DNA of 64,000 bases, from contig JACTVC010000037.1 of assembly GCA_018417955.1 (NCBI GenBank), forward strand, positions 186,001 through 250,000. The letters are read 5' to 3'. Under the pieces are notes generated by a model. The model searched no databases. It had not been told where the DNA came from and was given only the letters and a program-made list of their open reading frames with translations. Of this stretch, positions 11,437 to 21,257 are shown piece by piece. Positions within the stretch are counted from its first letter, which is position 1; every line of letters begins with the position of its first letter. The translations under genes were made by a program, and so were the position numbers. This DNA is from Laccaria trichodermophora (Eukaryota; Basidiomycota; Agaricomycetes; Agaricales; Hydnangiaceae).

Positions 11437-12235
11437 GTTCACTGCATTCACATCTGGGATTGTATTGCTGGCGAGCATCTGGAGAGGGAAGCGCTCGGCT
11501 CTGTCAATAGATCCGAATAATGACATGTCAGATGTTTACAAATGCATGTGGATGTTAAGGAGGTCCGAGGACCAGTGGCATATAGCAGGTCGCTTCTGGT
11601 ATGCTTATCTCCAGCCCTTCTTTGTGCTCTCATACATATATCCTGGTTTAGGGATATCCTATACGAGTTAATGTACATTGGAGACCTTCCTCTCCCAGAG
11701 TCTAGTCCACCTGCAAACAAGCGCGAACGGGATTCTGAGGCCCCTATGGCATCTCTATATCCCCCAAAGGATGATTCCCCATCACCGAGCGACATCCCAA
11801 GAAACTTTTCTGATTTACAACGCGTCACCAGGCATGTGCCCATACCCATGAGACACCTACCATTGCCACAAGAAACACATTCTGCTGCTCAAGAAGACCA
11901 GTCTCAAATGCAAGACCAACTTTGACTTCTTCTTCCTCCTCCGCAGTTATCACAGGCGCACAGACCACTACACGCACAGCGCTCATCGGATAGTCTTCAG
12001 CCACCCCAGCCGTCGGAGTGCTACAGGCTGCTGATGTACAGCAATGAACGCATAACATTGCCTCTGCATGGCAAATTTTCGATGACCGGACAGTCACTGC
12101 TTGACTATCAGTCACACTGCTACTGGTATCCCACAACCGAGTTTTCGGGGAGTGGGTGTATGACCACAAACGTTATTTCTGCAGTAATCGGCAACTCTGA
12201 CACGTCCAGTTCTTCCTCCACATTCAGCTGCTGGG

Positions 12236-12956
12236 CAAGGGGGTTCAAGAATTTTAAAAAAGTAGCCGGGGTCGAATTTTTTTGTAAGGCCCTGTGTGCT
12301 TGACCTACCTACCTATGTAATCAGGCACATGCCTATATATGGCAATATGACATCATCATCATCATCCCTCTGATCCTCTAAGGCTTTGCATACCCAAATT
12401 CATGGGGCTATCTCCAATGCAACACATTGTAGGTGGTACTAAAAAATAAGTGAGTGTAGTGATTAACTTGTGCAAGACTGATACTCACACATTGAGTCTC
12501 ACATCCAACCCTTTTACATTTTACCAAGCCATTGCATTCTGAGTGCAATACCACACCGCACATGCATCCGTTTAGAGCATCTGATGTGTCAAAAGCATCA
12601 AGATGATTCAAGTTTTGAAATCAGGTCACACAGCATACCCATTGGTGTCAAAAACTGGTCTCTAACTGTTTTGTCAGTAAATTGTGATTGATTAAAACAT
12701 TAGACAAAAGTTTGATGAAGATTAGACTGTGAGAAACAATTTTGAAACCAGAAATTGGACCAGATATAATGAAATATAGTATCCAGTCAAGATAATGTAC
12801 TATACAATGATATTTTACATGCAGGAATACTGTAAATCACCTTGGAAAACCAATTTAGGACTATCTCATAGAGGGTTCCAAAAATCTTTTTTTTGGCCTA
12901 TGGGTGACCTACCTACCCAACCCCTGGTCCAGCATTCAGATCCCTGAACCCCCTTG
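12236..12956 (-). mobile_element. hAT-type miniature element with decayed finger ORF (721 bp), second hit in the same gene
   Basis: The ends are CAAGGGGGTTCA and TGAACCCCCTTG, perfect over 12 bases. The flanks are CTGCTGGG (12228-12235) and CTGCCAGG (12957-12964), 6 of 8 matching. It splits the 3' coding region of the transcription factor. Its left subterminal segment (TAATCAGGCACATGCC, ATATATGG, CATCATC) is shared with the element at 28110-28789, so the two belong to one family. Confidence 0.82.
12381..12611 (-). pseudogene. PHD-like finger remnant, minus strand of the hAT element
   Basis: The minus strand reads CMCGVVLHSEC, then CKRVGCETQ, an apparent intron (gtgagt...ttttttag), then YHLQCVALE. 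A TGA follows where a basic codon is expected, then IWVCKA. This is the same CxCG - CxxxGCETQ - YHLxCVxLE - WVC finger as at 7576-7800 and retains a spliceable intron. The downstream stop shows decay. Confidence 0.58.
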
Positions 12957-13500
12957 CTGCCAGGATCCCACTGTCACCGAAACAAAATCCTCAACACAGC
13001 GATATGGTGTGATTGGCGGTGGGGCTGGGAGTTTGATGGACACAACGGGCTCGAGTGCGACGTACCATCCCTCCGCACCACACAAATACTATTCAGGGGT
13101 GCTTGATTCGGACACAGGTCCCCATGTTGCGCCCCCACCACACCTTTCTTTTTTGGGTATCCTTGAAACTACGCGGCGTTTTACACCGCCGATGTCCGCC
13201 AGCTTCAAGTTGCAGGAGAGGTTTCATCCAGAAGAAGACCTCTATCAAACATCACGTCGTCAGTACTTCTTAGCGATAATATTAATCACAAAATACAGCC
13301 ATTCCAGCTTTTCAACTTTTGTCGTATTCGAGTTTCGTCCCCACCAACTTGATTCATGGGTCCACCCTGAAAAAAATGGGGCGAGCCATGAACCAAGTCT
13401 GAAGAACATGAAAAACGTTTCGAGGGAGTATTTATCCAAACTGGGTGGCCGTTTTCTGGACCTCCTGCGTCACCTGTTCTAGCTGGAGGAAATGACGGCC

Positions 13501-14044
13501 TTACCCATGATCCGATGTGTCGCCTTCACGTCGAGTATGCTCATTACTTGCGTGGGGATCACAAGCCCGTTCAATTTTTGTTTCGATCGTTGCAAAAAAG
13601 TCCGACTTGTTCATAATATGATATATTCTATGGGTGGTATGGAGAACGGATTCTAAATTGGTTTGGGAGTCGAGGGGAGACTTTAACGCAGGGTTGATGA
13701 TGAAGCCTAAAAGACTTTCATGTGTAGGTTGCACCTTTGACACGAACAGAGGAGATGGTGAAGGGTGTCTGGCGGTTGCCTTCTATCTAGCAAAGGGGTC
13801 GATATTGTGTCTGATGACGTGAGAGATGGGAACAACTCACGACCTCTGAAAGATGGAGCACTGCAGACTCGTATTCACCACGAAGTCGTCTCGCTAGCCG
13901 TCCCTCCTGCCACTTGATGAGTTTTTGAAGGTCATTGCGTTCCTTGTCTCTGGGCGCTGATGAATTTTGGAGAGGCGGTCTCAACGGGGGAGCGGACAGC
14001 CCGAACTCGTCGGTGAAAAGAATCCCATCATGTGTCGGCTTCAA
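13501..14044 (-). pseudogene. SAM50 (outer-membrane beta-barrel assembly factor) 5' fragment
   Basis: The first exon starts at 14044. It has WQEGRLARRLRGEYESAVLH, then an intron, then FTISSVRVKGATYT and LLGFIINPALKSP, NLESVLHTTHRIYHIMNKSD and IETKIERACDPHA. This order is characteristic of the N-terminal POTRA region of fungal SAM50/Tob55, which inserts beta-barrel proteins into the mitochondrial outer membrane. The expected Arg after GATYT is TGA (consistent with CGA-to-TGA). A frame change follows, and coding ends after about 150 residues with no beta-barrel region downstream. It is therefore a truncated, disabled copy, convergent to the dead transcription factor gene. The functional SAM50 gene must lie elsewhere. 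Confidence 0.72.
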
Positions 14045-14550
14045 CCTCCCTGCAGCCTTGGATCACCATTGTCATTGCCAACGTCGAAGTCCATCACAAC
14101 TTTTCCTATATTGGCCTCTACCCCTTCGAGACCGGGAAGGAGGAATAATAAAAATAGTCGTTTACCACGAATAGTGAAAAGAGTGACAAAGGGGCTGATG
14201 AGGTTGGCAGGAGAACGTTACGAAAGGTCTGGTTGACCAGACGAAGAAAAAGGGTATCAGATGAAAACAAAGAGCAAGCAAGGAAGGCACAAACGCATTA
14301 TCTCACTAACACACCACCATAGCAGGCTAACTTTGCCTTTCCCACCCTAAGCCTTTGTCAATTGACGGTTGTTGCCCCCGAACCGCGTTTCCTGCTGGTG
14401 GTTTTGCTGGGGAAGGGGAGGAGGTCGAAAATGGCAATAAAAAAATCTGGTTTACAGCCAAGTTGAAAACGAGAGGTGGAGGCGGCAATTGCAATTGCCA
14501 GGGCCCAGGTTGATTTGAAAAGCAAGGACGTTGTTTGCACTTGTTGAAAT
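14045..14550. other. No recognisable gene
   Basis: Upstream side of the SAM50 fragment. Short ORFs only; no feature recognised. Confidence 0.4.
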
Positions 14551-14552
14551 TA

Positions 14553-14933
14553 CTGTGGTATTTCGACCAACTGTTCAGCCGATGTGACGTGTGACGGCCT
14601 CGAACAGAAGGGAGGGGTGTTCGAAATCGAGATGACCGTGTGACAGAGCAGCAAAAGTGTTCGGCCAGTGACAGAGTTCGTTGAGAAGTTGACATGGCAT
14701 CTGGCAGCAACCTTGTCGCCTCCTTTACAGCCTCTCAGATCAGTGGATGGTATAGTTTTGTAACAGGTGTATGCCGCGCAGCGGAAAAAAAATGAGCTTT
14801 TGGATAAACTTTCCTTTTTAGGGTAAAATGTCACCCTGTTCGACCCCCCAAGTGACCTGTGACAAGAGCCAGAATCCGTTCAGTTCATCGTCCGATGTGA
14901 CGAGTGACCGAACAGTCGGTCGAAATACCACAG
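14553..14933. mobile_element. TA-flanked (Tc1/mariner-type) miniature element, 381 bp
   Basis: The ends are CTGTGGTATTTCGACC and GGTCGAAATACCACAG. They are perfect over 16 bases and continue with two mismatches to about 26. They are flanked on both sides by TA (14551-14552 and 14934-14935), as for Tc1/mariner insertions. Words resembling GATGTGACG and GTGACAGAG recur inside. There is no transposase ORF. Confidence 0.75.
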
Positions 14934-14935
14934 TA

Positions 14936-15620
14936 CTCCGGACCGGCATCATCAATCATTAATCAACGTTAATCGATTACGTTGATCAACTGTCAAGTTG
15001 TGGTCTGAGAATTCATCCTATCTGTGCAGACTCAAATTTACCCTTCTGTGCCCTATGCCACTGGAGATCGTCATTTTCTGGTTCTAGTCTAAGTATGTTC
15101 CTCGCCTCTCCACCATCATCAACGTCCCACGCAAGCCTGGCCAGTGACTGTCAATCACTTTTCGTTGACTTTTTGCGGAATGCGGCGGAGCCTCGAATGT
15201 TATTTCCTCTCCCATGCCTTTCGACGATTCTGGGGAGTAACGTGCCTGACAGTGGTGTCTACACCCTGTTCTAAGCTTTGTAACTGGTATGTTTTTCTGC
15301 TTCGCCAAGTCCGAGTCGCTGACTTCGTGAATCTCATTTAGTCAAACAATGCCTAGCGTTCGATAAATTGTATGTTGACGCTGCCAAGAGATAAAAAAAC
15401 GTCCCCTTACGCTGCTGACCTGATGGACACATAAAAGACGAGATTCAGTTCATTTTTCCATTCTCTACACTCATTTTATTCCACATTGCGTATCGCAGGT
15501 CTAGGTTCAACCTTGACAGACTCGTCCTCGACCACCTCTCGTTTCCGTAATTTCACGGACGACCTGAGGGTCGCCTTGAAGCCCAACACCACACCCGACA
15601 TCTACCGATTCCGTCTGTAA
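14936..15620. other. No recognisable gene
   Basis: Contains the likely 3' region of the small secreted-peptide gene at its right edge. Short ORFs have no family match that I recognise. Confidence 0.4.
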
Positions 15621-15624
15621 TGAC

Positions 15625-15887
15625 TTATGAGCCGCCCTTGCATTGGCATATCCCACCTGAAAATCCAAGTCACAGCGTCGACGTCAGAAAAGGTGATGTT
15701 TACTTCCCAATCACGATGAATAGGGCTCACCTGGCAGACAACGCCATGGATGTATAGTCTTGCAATGAACGATGCCACACGTCCAGAAGTTGCAGGCCCG
15801 GGCCTCCGCAAGTTGTATGGGCATGATGCAAAGGAGGATGGCGACTATGATCCAGAGTCGTAATTGCGAAGTTGAAAGGTGCATCAT
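15625..15887 (-). CDS. Small secreted six-cysteine peptide, 62 aa, two exons
   Basis: Exon 1 is 15887-15731 and exon 2 is 15656-15625, separated by a 74-base intron with gtgagc...tttcag ends. The joined frame is exactly 63 codons. The N-terminus is a good signal peptide: a short start, then RLWIIVAILLCIMPIQLA, with possible cleavage near AEA. The mature part is only about 32-34 residues with six cysteines spaced C-x4-C-x4-C-x7-C-x5-C-x1-C, ending GGICQCKGGS. The GG-x-C-x-C ending recalls disulfide-rich antimicrobial peptides. The second and third cysteines are spaced x4 rather than the x3 of classical CS-alpha-beta defensins, so assignment to that fold is not justified. The ORF is too short for routine gene callers. 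A second in-frame ATG lies at 15884. Secretion and a defence or signalling role are inferred. Confidence 0.66.
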
Positions 15888-16194
15888 AAATAGATAATCT
15901 TAGGCTGTTTCTGCTTGGGGTATGTACGATGAGGATGTTGTGGGAACTTGAGAAATACTGGGGTTACTTGGATGAGGTTTTATACGGATAGCTAAAGCCT
16001 CCTTCCACCAGAGTCAATGTACACAAACTTTGAAAATGAATCACATGAAAATCCCCGTCTGTTTGCCCTGATTTGACAGGTCAGACAATTTCTCGAGGAT
16101 ATTCATAAATTTCTGACGTTGGTTGTAGAACACCCTTTGTCGAGGTCCATTATTGTTATTGTGGCCATGAAACCAACACGAAACTGCTTCTTTG
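15888..16194. other. Promoter side of the small peptide gene; no gene seen
   Basis: About 300 bases between the small peptide gene and the repeat cluster. Nothing coding is recognisable. Confidence 0.4.
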
Positions 16195-16945
16195 GATCTA
16201 GACTTGAAACCAGAGGGCATGCGCTATAGTCATATGCTCCGTTGATAAAAAAAGATGCGATCGCAACGGGGTAGCGGGACGTGGATCCCGAAACAAGGGT
16301 AGGTGGGGGGGAGGTCCTTCTGAAGGCCGAAAAAAAAGTGACTTCCCATCAATTTCTCGGTCGAAGTGGTCAGCGAGGTGCCTTTTGCAACTTTGGATGT
16401 TTTAGTAGAGTTCGAGATGCAGCAACGCACGGAATTCCGTGGATGACGATGCATCCGAAGGTAATGGTCCAAGGATTTAGAATCCTCGCCGCCGTACTTG
16501 CGTTTTTCGTTGGTTCTTTGACCGTTTACATCGCGTGGCAATCCCTTGCTCCACGCAGCACCCCATGGCATAAAAGAAAGAACGAGTGTTGGTCTCTTTT
16601 CCACATTCCGCCACCCCCTTGTGCGATCGCGAGAAGAAGGATCTGGACCACCATTCACACTGCAACATGCTTTACCCCCCTTCATTCCTACTTGTCAGTG
16701 CGACTTGCAGTGTAAGTATAGATTAATGCAATAACGCCGACTTCTAGCCTTTTCCCCAACTAAATTTTCTTGGGGTCCGGTTTTGAAATCCAAGGGCATG
16801 TGCTAAGTATACCGTTGATAAAAACAATCCGATCGCGAGAAGAAGGATCTGGACCACTCCAATGTGCTTTACCCCCACCCGTCATCGCGACTTGCGGTAT
16901 ATATATTAATACAATAACGCCGACTTCTAGCCTTTGTCCCGACTT
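16195..16945. repeat. Direct repeat cluster
   Basis: 16624-16760 and 16831-16940 are diverged direct copies, sharing CGCGAGAAGAAGGATCTGGA near the start and ATAACGCCGACTTCTAGCCT near the end. A preceding phrase (GGGCATGTGCTAAGTATACC and GTTGATAAAAA) at about 16793-16826 recurs at 16216-16252. The unit structure is irregular. Confidence 0.7.
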
Positions 16946-17577
16946 TTTTTTCGACAAGCCTTCTTTATAAGTCAATTGGATGGACGGATTCACGATGGCG
17001 CAATACGGAGCGGTCCCGTTTTGTGGAGGATTGAAGTCCGACTCTGGGATTCTAGCACATCGGTAGTTTCACACCTTGTTCACACTTTACTTTTTTCGAC
17101 TTGTGCAAGCAGAAAAAAGCGGAAAACCAGCTATCATCCAGCAAACCAGAAAGCGAAAAAGGAGGAAAGAGCGCGAAAAAGTCTCAGAAAAGCACAATCA
17201 AGGCGAAAAAATAGCAGCCAAGTATCTAAAGTGCAAATTTACTAAACTGTATAATCTACCCAATATCACAGAAATTTCCCTTAGCCCAAAGAAAAGAATC
17301 AATGTCAGAATCAAGTGCGCGGCTCCGCACAGGATCGTGAGTCTCCGAAACTATGAATATCTCGGGGAGAGGAGATAAGATCTCGTCCCCACCCAGGAGG
17401 GTTCAAAGGTAATGCTCCACAAGACGGGACTGCCTCACGCCGTTCCGTGCTCCCTAACAAGTGCCTGTCACCAGAATCGACGTGGCTATATTGCGCCATC
17501 GTGAATGCATCCATCCAATTGAATTATTGAGAAGGCTTGTTGAAAAACAGTCTAGAAGTCGGCATTATTGTATTAAT
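16905..17577. repeat. Fold-back element: about 100-bp inverted arms around 480 bp
   Basis: The left arm (16905-17006) and right arm (17488-17577) are inverted complements over about 90-100 bases with scattered differences. They contain GACTTCTAG, GACAAGCCTTCT, CAATTGGATGGA and CACGATGGCGCAATA. The outer bases are ATTAATAC and GTATTAAT. The interior is A-rich at 17100-17260 without a recognisable ORF. A fold-back transposable element is likely; no direct target duplication was found. Confidence 0.68.
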
Positions 17578-17599
17578 ACTATTCCCGAGGTGCTCCACA

Positions 17600-20240
17600 A
17601 CTGTCGAGGCTTTTGGAGCTTTGCGGAGTTTTTCAAGTACTGTTTATCGAACTGGTGATGAGAAACTAGGAACAAACAAGAAAAGAACACATCGTCCTGC
17701 AGATCATGCTGCGCAGCAAGTTATGATCGGCTCGAGGTTGCCGACATCCATGATTTAGGCTAAAGTTGGAACGCATCTCAGACATCCATGGACAGAGCAA
17801 ACAAGAACATTCATTACATTCGTCTTGATTAATTCCACTCGAAGGTCCCATCATTTTCTAAGAGGGAACCACCTTCAGCTCATTGAATATCAACCACGCT
17901 CAGGAGAGGTCATGCTCACCTAACAAATCGAACGGACTTCTGTCCGCATGTAGCAGAATACCGCGGAGGGTCATCTCCATCCCCCTCATCAACACCGTCG
18001 TCGTCTCCAAGCCAGGAAGCCGCACTGTGCCTTCGTGCGAACGTCGGTGTTATGACATTGAAATCCCTATCCTCGTCCCCATGCAAAAGGGACAAGGTAA
18101 GGAGTGAGGGCACGCGGGCTCAATGAGGAGCGCAGCCATTGGGAATGAGTCTTTAAGGGTACCATCCTTCATCTTGGGCTTGGCACTACCGGCCGTCCAG
18201 ATCCTGTTGACGGGTTGCTTCCTCTGAATCTCACTATTTGGTTCTTCTGTCGAATCGTCTACTAACCCGATCAACATCGTTCATCACGTTCTAGAAGACT
18301 GTAGGCCGCCTTGTCCTAGCCAGGGAGAATCACACCGACCTTTTGCCACTCTGGAGATACGCTGACGGAGGCTTGACGCTGGCTGGTGGGGTAGATGTGA
18401 AAGGCCCTCCTTGAGGCGGCGAGCCGAAAAGGCCCACGCTCTAAACTGATACTGACGTTGACGGCACGTTCGGTTGAGAGTCCGTCGCCGGCAGCCTTGG
18501 TGCTGTCATGTCCGGAACGGGAGGATAAGGCGGCAACACCTCTTCTCGCAGGTCGTCCATTCGGTAGTCGATGCCTTCTAAATATGTCCAACCCGAAAGA
18601 GGATAGTAGCCCGGTCGTCAGGTCTGTAGAGTGATCAGAATAGTCCATGAGTTGAAGTAATGAAACACACGTTCAAGTTGAAACTCTCCCGAGTCTCAAT
18701 GGTTGATTGAGCCAGGCTTGATAAGTGCTTCAGCCAGTGCAACTGCACAAGTTCTTCTCTGCATTGAAAGAGTCGGAGAGGATGAGTCGGGCTTGTGTAG
18801 TGCGCTCATTCTTGGTCTTCAGATCGGCTTCCAAAGTTTTTGTAGATTTGACGGGTGGTGAGCGGCCGCAATGGGTAGTGGAGGTGGGGGTGTCACCTAG
18901 AATGAATTGTAAGCGTCGAAGAGAGGTTTAGGCTTAGAACTGACCCTGTCGTTTTCGCTTAAACTCATCATCCGGATAGTATCTGACGACAGCCGGGTAC
19001 ATGGTGTCATCAATTTCAGGCCGGCCATTTCAATGAGGACATGGAGGACTTTGAGACCTTCTTCTCCACTCCAGGATGAATTCGTCAAATCGAGTCCGAT
19101 AAGGAGACCAGCTTTTGCGTGGTAAGCGAGTCGTATCGTGACGTTCCTTCGCGCGCATGCGAATTGAGATTGTGCTGTCAAAAGATACCGTCAATAGGAT
19201 GGGGGCAACGGCAAGACAATAACTCACGCACAATGATTTTAGATCACCTTGTCGTCGCATGAGAAGTGAAACTTTGCGGCCCGCAGCGGATCATCGCCGA
19301 TTTTGCCCTTTTCAGCCGATATTTGCACATTCTCGTGATGATTTGCAGAGCCGATTTTCACTGGGAGTGACGCGTTTCAGAACTACAAATGTTGAGTTGA
19401 ATGGCACTTGGCCAAGGGATCGGTGTAGTTCGACGGCTGACGCGAAAGAGAGCCTTGGTGGAATCATGAGACGGCTTTAAACAGGAAGGGTGTTTGAGGC
19501 GAACCTACGCTCATTCTTTCGGGTGGTGTGGTTGAAGAGCCCCTCAACAGCACATGCGTGGAAACAGATAGCAAAAGGCGTTCAAAGCTATCCAGAAGGG
19601 ATTAGACAAAGGGTGTTGGCAGAAAAAGACGCGTACTTTTCACCGGAACATTCTTCTAGCAGACTTGCGATTTACAACATCCCTCCACCACCAAGCAGTC
19701 GCCAAACTGTCAGCCTCAGTTCTCAATTCCTTCGCTTTTGCTTTACCCCCGCTAGCACTCAGAGAGGGTTCCAACGAAGGATACAGTGAGTGATGCGTTA
19801 AGGTCTCAAAGTCCTTTGACAAAGACGTCCGAAACGCCACTGCTGTTTCCGAAGGTTGCAAACACGGATATATCGGTAGAATATAGTGACCTACGCGTGT
19901 CAAGAACTAAACCTCACTACCAAAAAGCATTCAAACTCACAGTCATGGCACCATCTCGCCCATCCTCTAGCTTTCCGACCAAAAATAACAGATGGAATCC
20001 ATGAGCTTCGTCCGGTCTCGCAAGCCCCGCACACGCGAGTTGAAGACATTGTGATCGTACTCTTGCTTGTTCGCGTGACGATACTCAAGGATGTGGAGGT
20101 AAACTAGGAGAATAAGAGGAAGAGGCAGAGATATGGTCGATATCAAAGGTAGAAATTTTATTATTATTATTATTATTATTTTTAATATACTTTCCGCCAT
20201 GTCACTGAAAACTAGCATCTCAGCAATGACAACATAATCT
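17600..20240 (-). other. Degenerate coding-like region, minus strand; product unrecognised
   Basis: No intact gene. On the minus strand, several stretches read as protein but change frame or hit stops: TMYPAVVRYYPDDEFKRKR (about 18945-19000), LEADLKTKNERTTQARLILS with LVQLHWLKHLSSLAQSTIE (about 18690-18860), and YLEGIDYRMDDLREEVLPPY (about 18525-18585). They could be exons of one decayed gene. I do not recognise the family. Confidence 0.35.
20158..20181. repeat. (TTA)n microsatellite
   Basis: Seven or so uninterrupted TTA units followed by a T run. Confidence 0.85.
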
Positions 20241-20242
20241 GC

Positions 20243-20603
20243 CTTCGTCGGCGCGCATGTGGTGCGTACAATGACTCTTTACATGTCGATACTAAACGGA
20301 CGTGTCATTGCCTGCATCAGTATCTTCAAGGACACCCGCATTCTTCGGGGAGGAACGATTCGGTAAACAGTGCCACCAAGTGACGTCTTCTCTCTTCTCG
20401 TTCGCCTTCCGCCCCCAGAGCTCCACCCCTTTATCGATGATCGATGATCTTTCACCCTTCTCTGTCCTCTGCTCTTGCCCCACGTTGCGTTGTTGCCTGC
20501 TACTTTTCGCAAGAGCGTTTGGTCCCCTCGTCGTGCCTCGTCTTCCTATTCTTCTTCGTGTCCTGAGGCACGACACCACCCATGGCTTTGATTGCAATGA
20601 TAG
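20243..20603. repeat. Dispersed repeat, copy 1 (left of the ammonium transporter)
   Basis: Direct copy of 25943-26451. Shared blocks include CGCATGTGGTGCGTACAA, GAACGATTCGGTAAACA, CCCCACGTTGCGTTG, CTACTTTTCGCAAGAGCG and GGCACGACACCACC. The right copy carries about 150 extra bases near its start. Neither has TG..CA ends or a clear ORF; the family is unknown. Confidence 0.78.
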
Positions 20604-21257
20604 CTCACATTTAGGTTACGCAACGAGATAAGAATTTGTACCGACAAACCGCCTATTCTTCGGAATGTCTTTCGATAAAAATTTCGCGACTTTGAGAAAA
20701 GAAAAAAAAGAAGAAAAAAACAGAGAGAAAGAGAACGATAGTATTGAAGGGGGGTTAAGTATTGTAGTTTCTCTTGACGATAATGACGCGTACTGGGCGA
20801 TCTAACGCTTGGTATGGGAATATAATGCCACGTCCTCATTTCCTTTTAAGTTTGATTTCATTCATATATCCAATGCGACCAACGCGAATCAGTTTTCTGG
20901 AGAAGGCTGAGCAGAGACTGCCGAAATGAGAGCTTCCATTTCAACGATTTGGGTATGACGCCAAAACCACACATAACAAGGTACTAAACTGGCAGATCAT
21001 GCGGCGGTTCCAACCTCCCGGCAGAAATCCTTATCTTCCCCCGCTCCCGCACTTAAATTTAGTTATCTCACCATCAGTCCCTCTTCTACCACCTTCTAAT
21101 GATTAGGTTCTTCTCGGGGGAGTCCCGGATTGCAAGATAAATACACCATTTCTGGTACCTCTCCCTCCTCAGGCTCCCGTCCTTCGCTTGACACCTTAGC
21201 GTATTCGTGGCGCCTGCGCCTATCTGTTCTACTCAACACATCTTGTGCCGAGTCAAT

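Larger units (their letters stand above)
7194..13160 (+). pseudogene. XlnR-type Zn2Cys6 fungal transcription factor, broken by two hAT insertions
   Basis: The reading starts MSSEGEDFNEENMSSLPRNQ, as in basidiomycete zinc-cluster regulators. It continues after a transposon with ACDICRTKK (first cluster half), then GNRC...FDCTYIQ (8123-8205), KRGPPKG (8263-8282), YVENLERRVEMLEEV (8333-8387) and a linker from 8456. The fungal-specific regulatory domain follows (LHRPTFERSIAEDLHL, LAQEVGTHRRKA, CLDRRLSTALGRPCAIQDDD), then IWRGKRSALSIDPN and DILYELMYIGDLPLP. Damage: hAT elements at 7277-7971 and 12236-12956; CGA-to-TGA stops just before and within the first cluster half (KR*RIQ*ACD in place of the KRRRVQRACD expected from memory of homologues); expected cluster cysteines changed (CLNRITC in place of CSNC..F); and a frameshift at DEL/RAFW near 9437. 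A 1,199-bp intron occupies 10238-11436. The family would act in the nucleus on metabolic promoters. This copy cannot make a DNA-binding protein. Confidence 0.87.

Noticed and set aside
14553..14933. A PIF/Harbinger assignment for the CTGTGGTATTTCG element
   Set aside because: The flanks support a 2-base TA duplication rather than three bases, so Tc1/mariner type is the better fit.
15625..15887. Calling the six-cysteine peptide a defensin
   Set aside because: The cysteine spacing x4 between the second and third cysteines does not fit the C-x3-C core of CS-alpha-beta defensins.
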